Assembly (NCBI RefSeq): GCF_934230905.1
Contig: NZ_CAKQFJ010000013.1
Span: 1-58,178, forward strand
Reading direction: 5' to 3'
Length of the DNA: 58,178 bases
From: an uncultured Veillonella sp.
GTDB taxonomy: Bacteria > Bacillota > Negativicutes > Veillonellales > Veillonellaceae
Position numbers and translations under genes: made by a program. Positions 50,421-58,178 of this stretch are shown one piece after another; position 1 is the stretch's first letter, and every line of letters starts with the position of its first letter. The notes beneath the pieces were generated by a model, which did no database searches, had not been told where the DNA came from, and saw nothing but the letters and a program-made list of their open reading frames with translations.

Positions 50421-52865
50421 ATGATGCAACGATTTACAGATGATGCGCAACGAGTGTTATCCCTTGCCCAGGAAGCTGCCTTAGAACTAGGGCATGACTA
50501 TGTGGGGACGGAGCATGTACTTATTGGGCTTATAAAGGTTAAAACTGGTGTTGCTGCAAAGGCTCTTAATGAGCTTGGTCTTAGTGTAGAGACTATTATT
50601 GAAGATGTTGAAGCGCACATAGGACGAGGAAATAAAAAGGCTACTTCCGTATATATGACCCCTCGTGTGAAACATGTGCTAGAGTTAGCTGTTGAAGTAG
50701 CTAATCGTATGAACCACAATTATGTGGGAACAGAACATATTTTATTAGGTTTGTTAAGCGATGGTGGCGGCGTAGCGGTCGGCTTGTTACGGAATCATAA
50801 TATTCGCGCTAATGACATTGTTGAAGCAATTCGGAATATTTTAGGGTCTTATGGTAACACTAGTCATAATAGTGAAGATAATATAGAAAGTAGTTCATTA
50901 GGTGATCTTGCCGACTTTGGAACAGATTTAAATGAATCTGTTAAACAAGGAAAAATAGATCCTGTGATTGGACGAGATAAGGAGATTTCGAGGGTTATTC
51001 AAATTTTGAGTCGTCGTACCAAAAATAATCCAGTACTTATTGGAGAACCAGGTGTGGGGAAAACCGCTATTGCAGAAGGATTAGCACAACGTATAGTAAA
51101 CGGCAATGTGCCAGAAATTTTACGTAATAAACGGATTATTTCATTGAGCATCAGTTCCATGCTCGCCGGTGCGAAATATCGGGGTGAATTTGAAGAACGA
51201 TTAAAAAAAGCTATCGATGAAGTTCAAAAACATGACGATATGATTATATTCATCGATGAAATTCATACATTGGTTGGTGCTGGTGCCACTGAAGGGGCCA
51301 TGGATGCAGCGAATATTTTAAAACCTGCATTGGCTCGTGGTGAGTTCCAAGTGATTGGTGCCACTACTTTGGATGAATATAAGAAACATATCGAAAAGGA
51401 TGCGGCTTTAGAACGTAGATTCCAACCTATTTTAGTCGGTGAACCTTCTGAGGAGGATGCTCTTAAGATTTTAAAGGGACTACGCGACCGATATGAGGCT
51501 TTTCATAAGGCAAAAATTACAGATGCAGCATTGGAAGCTGCTGTATCATTATCAAGTCGATATATTACGGATCGATTTTTGCCAGATAAGGCTATCGATG
51601 TTGTCGATGAGGCAGCGTCCAAGGTGCGGATGAAAGTGTTTTCTGCCGCACCCGATGTCAAAGCATTGGAAACACAATTAGCAGATGTAAAAAAGGAAAA
51701 AGAAGCTGCTGTAACAGCTCAAGAATTTGAGAAGGCGGCTGAGATGCGTGATGAAGAACAGCGCATTGAAAAGGAAATCAACGATAAAAAACAAGTGGCT
51801 AAGGAAAATAGCGATGCTAAGTTAGTTGTTACTGACGAAGATATCGCATCTGTTGTAGCACAATGGACGGGTATTCCTGTTTCTAAAATCGCACAGGAAG
51901 AATCTGAATCATTATTACACTTAGAAGAAGAACTTCATAAACGCGTCATTGGTCAAGATGAGGCTGTTGTGGCTGTTTCCAAGGCTGTTCGACGTGCGAG
52001 AGCTGGTTTAAAAGATCCTAAACGTCCTATTGGATCGTTCCTATTCCTAGGACCTACTGGGGTTGGTAAAACAGAATTGGCTCGTGCCTTAGCTGTTGCT
52101 TTATTTGGTGATGAGACGGCGATGATTCGTCTAGATATGTCAGAATATATGGAAAAACATACTGTATCTCGCTTAGTTGGTGCGCCTCCAGGTTATGTAG
52201 GCTATGAAGAAGGAGGTCAATTAACAGATGCGGTACGCCGTAAACCATATAGTGTTATTCTTCTTGACGAAGTAGAAAAGGCTCATGCAGACTTCTTTAA
52301 TATCTTATTGCAAGTTCTTGATGATGGTCGATTAACAGATAGCCAAGGTCGAACTGTTGATTTTAGGAATACTGTTATCATCATGACAAGTAATTTAGGT
52401 GCAAAAGCATTACATAAGAACTCTACAGAATTAGGTTTCTTGGCACCAAAAAAAGCAGAATCTCATACTAATGATTCTAAAAGAATAGATTTTAAAGAGG
52501 CTAAGAAGTCTGTTCTGGATGCAGTAAAACGTCACTTCAGACCAGAGTTTTTAAATCGTATCGATGAGATGATTGTGTTTCATTCATTAACGGAAGAGGA
52601 CTTAACAAAAATCGTAACAATTTTGATGAGTGATGTAATAAAACGTCTTGGAGAACGTGATTTACATTTAGAAATTACACCTGAGGCTATGAAATTGCTC
52701 GTTAAAGAAGGTTCCGATTTTACTATGGGTGCTCGGCCTTTAAAACGCGTTATTCAACGCTTAATTGAGGACCCTGTATCCGATCTTATTTTGAAAGGAG
52801 AGGCGATAGCAGGAAAAACTATTAAAGCTAATGCAAAGGATAACGATATTGTTGTAACGATTTAA
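50421..52865 (+). CDS. clpC: ATP-dependent Clp protease ATP-binding subunit ClpC
   Basis: An 814-residue Hsp100 unfoldase that feeds proteins to ClpP. The Clp N domain (about 1-145) holds two repeats (YVGTEHVLIGLIKV and YVGTEHILLGLLSD) that bind phosphoarginine. The first AAA+ module has Walker A GEPGVGKT (about 208). A middle domain with a UVR-like segment EFEKAAEMRDEEQRIEKEI follows. The second AAA+ module has Walker A GPTGVGKT (about 544). The start at 50421 is chosen because GAGG lies eight bases upstream; ATG 50397 and 50424 are alternatives. The 147-base gap after mcsB has no terminator and no AGTCAAA box, so clpC is probably in the ctsR operon. Confidence 0.97.
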   Translation: MMQRFTDDAQRVLSLAQEAALELGHDYVGTEHVLIGLIKVKTGVAAKALNELGLSVETIIEDVEAHIGRGNKKATSVYMTPRVKHVLELAVEVANRMNHNYVGTEHILLGLLSDGGGVAVGLLRNHNIRANDIVEAIRNILGSYGNTSHNSEDNIESSSLGDLADFGTDLNESVKQGKIDPVIGRDKEISRVIQILSRRTKNNPVLIGEPGVGKTAIAEGLAQRIVNGNVPEILRNKRIISLSISSMLAGAKYRGEFEERLKKAIDEVQKHDDMIIFIDEIHTLVGAGATEGAMDAANILKPALARGEFQVIGATTLDEYKKHIEKDAALERRFQPILVGEPSEEDALKILKGLRDRYEAFHKAKITDAALEAAVSLSSRYITDRFLPDKAIDVVDEAASKVRMKVFSAAPDVKALETQLADVKKEKEAAVTAQEFEKAAEMRDEEQRIEKEINDKKQVAKENSDAKLVVTDEDIASVVAQWTGIPVSKIAQEESESLLHLEEELHKRVIGQDEAVVAVSKAVRRARAGLKDPKRPIGSFLFLGPTGVGKTELARALAVALFGDETAMIRLDMSEYMEKHTVSRLVGAPPGYVGYEEGGQLTDAVRRKPYSVILLDEVEKAHADFFNILLQVLDDGRLTDSQGRTVDFRNTVIIMTSNLGAKALHKNSTELGFLAPKKAESHTNDSKRIDFKEAKKSVLDAVKRHFRPEFLNRIDEMIVFHSLTEEDLTKIVTILMSDVIKRLGERDLHLEITPEAMKLLVKEGSDFTMGARPLKRVIQRLIEDPVSDLILKGEAIAGKTIKANAKDNDIVVTI

Positions 52866-52922
52866 TATAAATACAAAATTAATAGTTAATGACTACCTTT
52901 CATATAAATTATATCGGTTAAA

Positions 52923-52935
52923 TGGTATACTATAG
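52923..52935 (+). promoter_or_regulatory. Extended -10 promoter between clpC and radA
   Basis: TGGTATACTATAG, identical over 13 bases to the sites before tyrS and recG. The predicted transcript would meet a strong terminator only about 40-70 bases downstream, before radA. Confidence 0.45.
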
Positions 52936-52970
52936 AATAATGATAGTAACCATGTAGTAAAATTATGCAT

Positions 52971-53005
52971 AAAAGGTCATGAATGGTTATCATTCATGAC
53001 CTTTT
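52971..53005 (+). terminator. Terminator between clpC and radA
   Basis: Fifteen-base perfect stem AAAAGGTCATGAATG / CATTCATGACCTTTT with loop GTTAT, then T and ATC. It ends either the clpC operon or a short RNA started at 52937, and lies 27 bases before radA. Confidence 0.92.
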
Positions 53006-53032
53006 TATCTTTTATAACAGTTTTGAGGTATT

Positions 53033-54406
53033 ATGGCAAAAGCAAAATCAGTATTCTTCTGTCAAAATTGTGGAGCGGAGTCTTCTAAGTGGATGGGACG
53101 TTGCCCACAATGTGGCGAATGGAATACATTAGTTGAAGAGATTATTAAAGAAACTAAACATAGCCGCACACCTTCACGAGGTGTGGGAAATCAAACAACA
53201 AAACCAACAGCTTTACCAGATATTGAAATTTCATCTATCGCTCGTGTCTCTACAACCTTTGGTGAAATCGACCGCGTATTAGGTGGTGGGATTGTTCCTG
53301 GGGCTCTTATGCTCTTAGGTGGTGATCCTGGTATAGGCAAGTCTACACTACTTCTTCAAGTATCCCAAAAGGTGGCCGATACGGTAGGTACTGTACTATA
53401 TGCATCTGGAGAAGAGTCTCAGTTACAGCTTAAGCTTCGGGCAGAACGACTTCATATCAATAGTGAACGTTTACAAGTTATTGCTGATACAGATTTAGAT
53501 CATATCTTAGAGCAGTCTGATGCAATGACGCCTTCTTTGTTAGTTATTGACTCCATTCAAACCATGTATACTGGAGATATTGATGCTGCTCCCGGTAGTG
53601 TCAGCCAAGTGCGAGAATGTACATCTCGACTCCTTCGCTTCTGTAAAGAACGAAATATCCCAACGGTAATCATTGGACATGTTACTAAGGAAGGTAATAT
53701 TGCAGGGCCCCGTATGTTAGAACATATGGTGGATGTAGTACTTTATTTCGAAGGTGAACGGTCTTACCAATTCCGTATTTTGCGCTCTATCAAGAATCGT
53801 TTTGGCTCTACATCTGAAACAGGTATCTTTGCCATGGTTGAAGAAGGCTTACAAGAACTTTCTAATCCGTCCGCTTCTTTGTTGGCAGAACGGTCAGATG
53901 AGGAAAGCGGTAGCGCTGTAATGATTTATCTTGAAGGGGTTCGTCCTATTCTTGTAGAGGTACAAAGCCTTGTTGTTACGACTGCTTTTGGTATGCCTAG
54001 AAGAACCGCAATCGGTTATGACCTTAATCGTTTAATAGTGCTTTTGGCAGTATTAGAAAAACGTTGTGGTTTTACATTAGGTAATAAGGACGTATACGTG
54101 AACGTTATTGGTGGTCTCAAGGTAAATGAACCAGCTTGTGACTTATCTATGGCTGTGGCTATCGTATCTAATTTAAAAAATCGCATTGTTCCTACCGATA
54201 TGGTTATTTTAGGTGAAGTAGGGCTCACCGGTAATGTTCGTAGCATTCCACGTATTGAACAGCGTATCAATGAAGCAAAGAAATTAGGCTTTAAAAAGTT
54301 TATTATTCCTGAAGGCAATTATAAGCAAATCAAGGATAATGATAGTTCTATCAAGATTAGAGGCGTTAAATCTATTCAAGAGTCAATGCAATTGGTGTTT
54401 TCTTAA
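53033..54406 (+). CDS. radA: DNA repair protein RadA (Sms)
   Basis: A 457-residue RecA-like branch-migration helicase. The N-terminal zinc finger has C10, C13, C24 and C27 (FFCQNCGAES, GRCPQCGEW). The P-loop GGDPGIGKST, the RadA-specific IKNRFGST and the C-terminal Lon-like domain (GLKVNEPACDLSMAVAI, LGEVGLTGNVR) are present. RadA extends recombination intermediates during repair and transformation. It begins 27 bases after a strong terminator and has no obvious separate promoter, so its expression probably depends on readthrough or a weak promoter. Confidence 0.97.
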   Translation: MAKAKSVFFCQNCGAESSKWMGRCPQCGEWNTLVEEIIKETKHSRTPSRGVGNQTTKPTALPDIEISSIARVSTTFGEIDRVLGGGIVPGALMLLGGDPGIGKSTLLLQVSQKVADTVGTVLYASGEESQLQLKLRAERLHINSERLQVIADTDLDHILEQSDAMTPSLLVIDSIQTMYTGDIDAAPGSVSQVRECTSRLLRFCKERNIPTVIIGHVTKEGNIAGPRMLEHMVDVVLYFEGERSYQFRILRSIKNRFGSTSETGIFAMVEEGLQELSNPSASLLAERSDEESGSAVMIYLEGVRPILVEVQSLVVTTAFGMPRRTAIGYDLNRLIVLLAVLEKRCGFTLGNKDVYVNVIGGLKVNEPACDLSMAVAIVSNLKNRIVPTDMVILGEVGLTGNVRSIPRIEQRINEAKKLGFKKFIIPEGNYKQIKDNDSSIKIRGVKSIQESMQLVFS

Positions 54407-54421
54407 TTAGGAGGTGATTTG

Positions 54422-55564
54422 ATGATTTATCGGATATTGCGCTATGTAATAGCCATTCTCGTGGGCACAGCGGCCTATGTTGGAATGGATAGCTTAGCAC
54501 CTATTATCGATCCATATTTGGTCTCTCAATTTGAGTCCTTTGGGGATATGTCATTGACCATTGCACGTATTTCAGTATTAATTTTTGGTACTCTATTAGG
54601 CATCATTATTGGGTATTTAATTTCTTCATTTATTTTAAAGCAAGGCTTAGTCATTGCTAAACGTTTAGAACGCATTTTAACTCATATTCCAAATCAAGAA
54701 TTGATTGCAGGTACCATCGGTTTATTATTCGGTCTTATTATTGCAAATTTAATTGGTGCTGCATTCCATGAAGTGCCTATTATAGGACCTTACATTCATA
54801 TCATTCTTAGTGCTATCTTTGGATATAGTGGTCTTAAGCTCATGGCCCGTAAAGGCCCTGAAATGTACAATAATTATGTACAACAATGGAGTGGAGAAGG
54901 CACTAAAAAAACAAGTCGCTTTAAAATGTTATCCACTCATAAATCTGATAAAACTGCGAGCACACCAAAACTACTAGATACATCTGTTATTATTGATGGA
55001 CGTATTAAGGAACTATGTAATACAGGATTTATTGAAGGCCCTCTAATGGTTCCCCTCTTTGTATTGAATGAGTTACAAATTATTTCTGACTCTGCTGATG
55101 CTACAAAACGAAATCGCGGTCGTCGAGGCCTCGATATTTTGAAAGAGATGCAAGATGCTAACAAGGTAGCCATTGAAGTGGTAGAAGATGATTATGATGA
55201 TCTTACAGAAGTAGATTCTAAATTAATGCGTCTTGCTTTGGATAAGCAGTGGAAGTTGATGACTAATGACTTCAACTTAAATAAGGTGGCTCGGGTACAA
55301 GGCATTGAGGTGCTTAATCTGAATGAACTCGCCAATGTACTGAAACCAGCCCTCATTGCAGGCGAATGGATTCGCGTGCAAATTATGAAAGAAGGTAAGG
55401 AAGTACACCAAGGTGTCGCTTATCTCGATGATGGTACCATGATTGTTGTTGAAGATGGTAAACCTTATGTGGGTCAAACTGTAGAGGTAATGGTTACATC
55501 CATATTACAAACGAGTGCTGGGCGTATGATTTTTGCCCGTGTAGATGGAGGTAAGCATGAGTAA
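54422..55564 (+). CDS. PIN/TRAM-domain integral membrane protein (YacL-like)
   Basis: A 380-residue protein with about four N-terminal membrane helices (residues 8-140). A PIN nuclease-fold domain follows (about 180-300: LLDTSVIIDGRIKELCNTGF, LFVLNELQ, MRLALDKQWKLMTNDFNLNK) with the acidic metal residues kept. The TRAM RNA-binding domain is at the end (about 315-378: VEDGKPYVGQTVEVMVTSIL). YacL-type proteins are thought to be membrane-tethered RNases; the substrate is not established. ATG 54422 has AGGAGG seven bases upstream. It lies between radA and ispDF, as in many Firmicutes, and overlaps ispDF by eight bases. Confidence 0.93.
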   Translation: MIYRILRYVIAILVGTAAYVGMDSLAPIIDPYLVSQFESFGDMSLTIARISVLIFGTLLGIIIGYLISSFILKQGLVIAKRLERILTHIPNQELIAGTIGLLFGLIIANLIGAAFHEVPIIGPYIHIILSAIFGYSGLKLMARKGPEMYNNYVQQWSGEGTKKTSRFKMLSTHKSDKTASTPKLLDTSVIIDGRIKELCNTGFIEGPLMVPLFVLNELQIISDSADATKRNRGRRGLDILKEMQDANKVAIEVVEDDYDDLTEVDSKLMRLALDKQWKLMTNDFNLNKVARVQGIEVLNLNELANVLKPALIAGEWIRVQIMKEGKEVHQGVAYLDDGTMIVVEDGKPYVGQTVEVMVTSILQTSAGRMIFARVDGGKHE

Positions 55565-56729
55565 AGTCAGTTGTATCGTTTTAGCTGCTGGTGCAGGTCG
55601 ACGGATGGGGTATAATGAAAATAAAATTTTTATTAAACTAGGTAATAAATCTATCATTCAGTGGACTCTAAGTCATATTGATACTGTTAAAGAGATTGAT
55701 GAAGTTATTCTTGTTGTTGCTGATGGTGAATCATCTTATATGGAACAACATATTGCACCATTACAGCTTTCAAAATCGATTAAAATTATCAATGGTGGTA
55801 AAGAGCGACAAGATTCAGTTTATGCAGGATTACAAGCCGTTAATGATGATGCGTGGATTATTCTCGTTCATGATGGCGCTCGTCCTTTGGCAACATCTGA
55901 ATTGTTTGAACGTGTTATAGAAGGGGCGCGTGCCCATGGGGCTGTAACTATTGGGGTACCATCTACAGATACGATTAAACGAGTTGATATTGATGGACAA
56001 GTATTAGAAACGTTAAACCGCACGGAGTTAATGAATATTCAAACACCACAATGCTTTCAAAAAGATATATTTAAAGAAGCTCATGAAAGTGCTAAACGCG
56101 ATGCTTATATGGGGACAGATGATGTATCTTTAGTTGAGTATATCGGAAAAGATGTATATATCTTACCTGGTGATTATAAGAATATTAAAGTTACTACACC
56201 TAATGATATTGCCGTAGCTAAACGGTATTTGGGGATTAAGGAGCAACGTATGCGTGTAGGTTTTGGTTATGACATTCATCGACTGAAAGAAGGAAGACCC
56301 TGTATTTTAGGTGGTGTTCATATTGAGTCGTCAATCGGTCCAGATGGTCATTCCGATGCAGATGTATTGATTCATGCATTAATGGATGCCTTGCTTGGTG
56401 CTGCTGGATTACGAGATATCGGCTATTATTTTCCACCAGAAGATGATGCATATAAAGGGATTTCTAGTATGATTTTGTTAAAACATGTGAATTCCTTGTT
56501 GAAAGAAAGAGGTTTAGAAGCCTATAATATAGATATTATGGTTATTTCTGAAACACCAAAATTAAAGCCCCACATCGATACGATGAAGGCGAATTTACAG
56601 TCTGTTTTAGAAATTCCATTAGATCGCATTAGTATTAAAGCTACTACCAATGAAATGCTTGGCGCTATCGGGCGTCGCGAAGGCATTGCAGCACAGGCAG
56701 TAGTTTCCGTATATGAAGGAGAGGTTTAA
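55557..56729 (+). CDS. ispDF: Bifunctional IspD-IspF (MEP pathway) fusion
   Basis: A 390-residue fusion of two non-consecutive isoprenoid enzymes. The N-terminal half (about 1-228) is 2-C-methylerythritol 4-phosphate cytidylyltransferase: VLAAGAGRRMGYNENKIF, GGKERQDSV, VHDGARPL, TDTIKRV. The C-terminal half (about 232-390) is the MEcPP synthase: MRVGFGYDIHRLKEGRP with the metal Asp/His, the DGHSDADVLIHALMDALLGA block and KATTNEMLGAIGRREGIAAQ. The intervening CDP-ME kinase IspE is not here. At the joint there is an in-frame ATG (56250) preceded six bases upstream by AAGGAG, so separate IspF may also be made. It overlaps the upstream gene by eight bases. Confidence 0.95.
   Translation: MSKVSCIVLAAGAGRRMGYNENKIFIKLGNKSIIQWTLSHIDTVKEIDEVILVVADGESSYMEQHIAPLQLSKSIKIINGGKERQDSVYAGLQAVNDDAWIILVHDGARPLATSELFERVIEGARAHGAVTIGVPSTDTIKRVDIDGQVLETLNRTELMNIQTPQCFQKDIFKEAHESAKRDAYMGTDDVSLVEYIGKDVYILPGDYKNIKVTTPNDIAVAKRYLGIKEQRMRVGFGYDIHRLKEGRPCILGGVHIESSIGPDGHSDADVLIHALMDALLGAAGLRDIGYYFPPEDDAYKGISSMILLKHVNSLLKERGLEAYNIDIMVISETPKLKPHIDTMKANLQSVLEIPLDRISIKATTNEMLGAIGRREGIAAQAVVSVYEGEV
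56238..56252 (+). promoter_or_regulatory. Internal ribosome site and ATG at the ispD/ispF junction
   Basis: AAGGAG (56238-56243), six-base spacer, ATG (56250-56252) in the ispDF frame, encoding K-E-Q-R-M exactly where a free-standing IspF would begin. Confidence 0.55.
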
Positions 56730-56731
56730 TT

Positions 56732-58178
56732 ATGAAGGTACGTTTTGCACCAAGTCCAACAGGTCCATTTCATATTGGTGGTGCTCGATCCGCTTTGTTT
56801 AATTGGTTGTTAGCACGTAAGGAAAAAGGAACATTTGTACTGCGCATTGAGGACACCGACTTATCTCGTTCTACTCGTGAAAGTGAAGAAAATATTAAGG
56901 CATCTTTACAATGGCTCGGTATGAATTGGGATGAAGGTATCGACGTAGGCGGTGAAAATGGTCCTTATCGTCAAACAGAACGTCTTGATTTATATAAAGA
57001 AGTAACGCAACGTTTGCTTGATGAAGATAAAGCGTATGAATGCTTCTGTACTGCTGAAGAGCTCGATGAAGTGCGTCAAGCACAAATGGAACGCGGTGAA
57101 ACTCCTAAATATAATGGTCATTGTTGCCATCTCACTGAAGCAGAGAAAGAAAAATATCGTGCCGAAGGTAGAAAACCTACTATCCGTCTTCGCGTACCAT
57201 TGAATAAAACGTATGCATTTGATGATATGGTCCGTGGTCACGTGTCTTTCGAGTCTAATGGTGTAGGTGATTTTGTTATTGTGAAATCCGATGGTATTCC
57301 TGTATATAACTTTGCTGTTGTAATGGATGACCATATGATGGATATTACTCATGTTATTCGTGCAGAAGAACATTTATCTAATACACCTCGTCAAATAGCT
57401 ATCTACGAAGCACTTGGTTGGGACATTCCTACATTTGGCCATATCTCCTTGATTCTTGGTAAAGATTATAAGAAAATGTCCAAACGTCATGGTGCTACAT
57501 CTGTTGATCAATATAAACAATTGGGCTACTTGCCAGAAGCATTGGTAAACTTCTTGGCGCTTCTTGGTTGGGCTCCAGAAGGTGAAGAAGAATTCTTCAC
57601 ACAAGATGAATTGATTCAAGCTTTCTCCATGGATCGCGTTGCTAAAAATCCAGCAGTATTCGATATTGATAAATTAAATCACATCAACTTCCATTATATG
57701 AAAAATTTAAGTGACGAAGAGTTATTCCATCTTTGCTTACCACATTTGAAAGAGGTTGGTTTAGCTCCAGATAGTTTAAATCAAGCGGATATTGATTGGT
57801 TAACATTGCTTTGCTCTACATTCCGTGATCATATTAGCTATGGTGCTCAAATAAAAGATTATGTAGGTATGTTTATGGGCGAAACAGTATTCCTTGAAGA
57901 AGGTCATGAAGAAGAATTAAAGGCAGTGCTTAACGAAGAATCTGCGCCAACTGTATTGCATGCTTTCAAAGAAAAATTAGCAGACATGGAAGAAGTTACA
58001 CCAGAAGCCGTTAAAAAGGCTATCAAGGCTGTTATGAAAGAAACTGCTTTGAAAGGTAAATTTGTATTCATGCCATTGCGTGTTGCCTTGACTGGTCAAA
58101 TGCATGGTCCTGACTTAAACAATATCGTTACATTGCTTGGTAAAGAAAAATGCTTACATCATTTAGACAATGTAGGTG
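56732..58178 (+). CDS. gltX: Glutamate-tRNA ligase (3' end cut by window)
   Basis: A class I synthetase that charges tRNA-Glu, and in many Firmicutes also tRNA-Gln for later amidation. The start ATG at 56732 lies two bases after ispDF, behind AAGGAGAGG. The HIGH-type motif is PFHIGGARSALFNW (about residues 12-25) and the KMSKS loop is KKMSKRHGATS (about residues 248-258). The frame is open to the last base with about 482 codons, so only the final few residues are missing relative to the usual length near 485. The C-terminal anticodon-binding region ends LLGKEKCLHHL in view. Confidence 0.96.
   Translation, partial: MKVRFAPSPTGPFHIGGARSALFNWLLARKEKGTFVLRIEDTDLSRSTRESEENIKASLQWLGMNWDEGIDVGGENGPYRQTERLDLYKEVTQRLLDEDKAYECFCTAEELDEVRQAQMERGETPKYNGHCCHLTEAEKEKYRAEGRKPTIRLRVPLNKTYAFDDMVRGHVSFESNGVGDFVIVKSDGIPVYNFAVVMDDHMMDITHVIRAEEHLSNTPRQIAIYEALGWDIPTFGHISLILGKDYKKMSKRHGATSVDQYKQLGYLPEALVNFLALLGWAPEGEEEFFTQDELIQAFSMDRVAKNPAVFDIDKLNHINFHYMKNLSDEELFHLCLPHLKEVGLAPDSLNQADIDWLTLLCSTFRDHISYGAQIKDYVGMFMGETVFLEEGHEEELKAVLNEESAPTVLHAFKEKLADMEEVTPEAVKKAIKAVMKETALKGKFVFMPLRVALTGQMHGPDLNNIVTLLGKEKCLHHLDNVG

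Noticed and set aside
1..58178. CRISPR arrays, insertion sequences, prophage or toxin-antitoxin genes
   Set aside because: No regularly spaced repeats, transposase motifs or phage structural genes were seen on reading both strands. All sizeable frames are accounted for by the listed genes.

Overview
The window looks like a low-GC (roughly 38-40%), densely packed chromosomal segment from a Negativicutes bacterium, most likely Veillonella or a close relative. This rests on protein-level recognition and gene order, not on a database search. It combines Firmicute-type modules (ctsR-mcsA-mcsB-clpC, HrcA/CIRCE-controlled groESL, ccpN, sufCBDSU, mutS2) with phosphatidylethanolamine synthesis (psd, pssA) and a fused ispDF. 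Almost everything is housekeeping. There are no insertion sequences, prophage genes or CRISPR arrays. No stretch over 300 bases lacks a gene; the longest gaps are 41457-41729, 47916-48172, 37218-37470 and 39491-39723, and each holds terminators, promoters or operators.

Layout. 1-7068: the end of pheT, a U32-family protein and mutS2. 7183-9270 (minus): class A penicillin-binding protein. 9428-12028: tyrS, then two related orphan membrane proteins. 12193-16155: PEP synthase, a CcpN-like repressor and a PpsR-type bifunctional regulator, forming a gluconeogenesis unit that fits a lactate/pyruvate-using organism. 16224-21598: dGTPase-like HD protein, rpmB (minus), recG, a small tautomerase, guaB. 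21611-25702: envelope run of a WecG/TagA glycosyltransferase, psd, pssA, a GT2 glycosyltransferase and surE. 25757-29662: tRNA-Leu(CAA), an orphan propeller-like protein, acpS, nnr and a ComEC-like lipoprotein. 29832-31489: cell-wall amidase and GerMN lipoprotein. 31586-37217: thiL-tsaE-tsaB-rimI-tsaD (tRNA t6A synthesis) continuing directly into a HisKA_2 histidine kinase and an ANTAR response regulator. 37471-39490: groESL. 39724-41456: DoxX-like protein and diaminopimelate decarboxylase. 41730-47311: sufCBDSU and a HAD phosphatase. 47409-47915 (minus): a SpeD-fold protein lacking the catalytic residues. 48173-52865: ctsR-mcsA-mcsB-clpC. 53033-58178: radA, a PIN/TRAM membrane protein, ispDF and gltX (cut by the window edge).

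Promoters are often easy to read (TTGACA-17-TATAAT, or extended -10 TGGTATACT/TGGTATAAT), and many transcription units end in strong hairpin-plus-T terminators. Heat-shock control is visible in the DNA: a perfect CIRCE sits before groES, and 8-base-period direct repeats of AGTCAAA type lie inside the ctsR promoter spacer and upstream of groES.

The most unusual items are the SpeD-like protein with its processing serine and other catalytic residues replaced, a short promoter-driven leader before sufC whose terminator loop is complementary to upstream RNA, the ispDF fusion that keeps a Shine-Dalgarno and ATG at the junction, the RNA-binding ANTAR two-component pair attached to the t6A operon, and the tandem orphan membrane paralogues.
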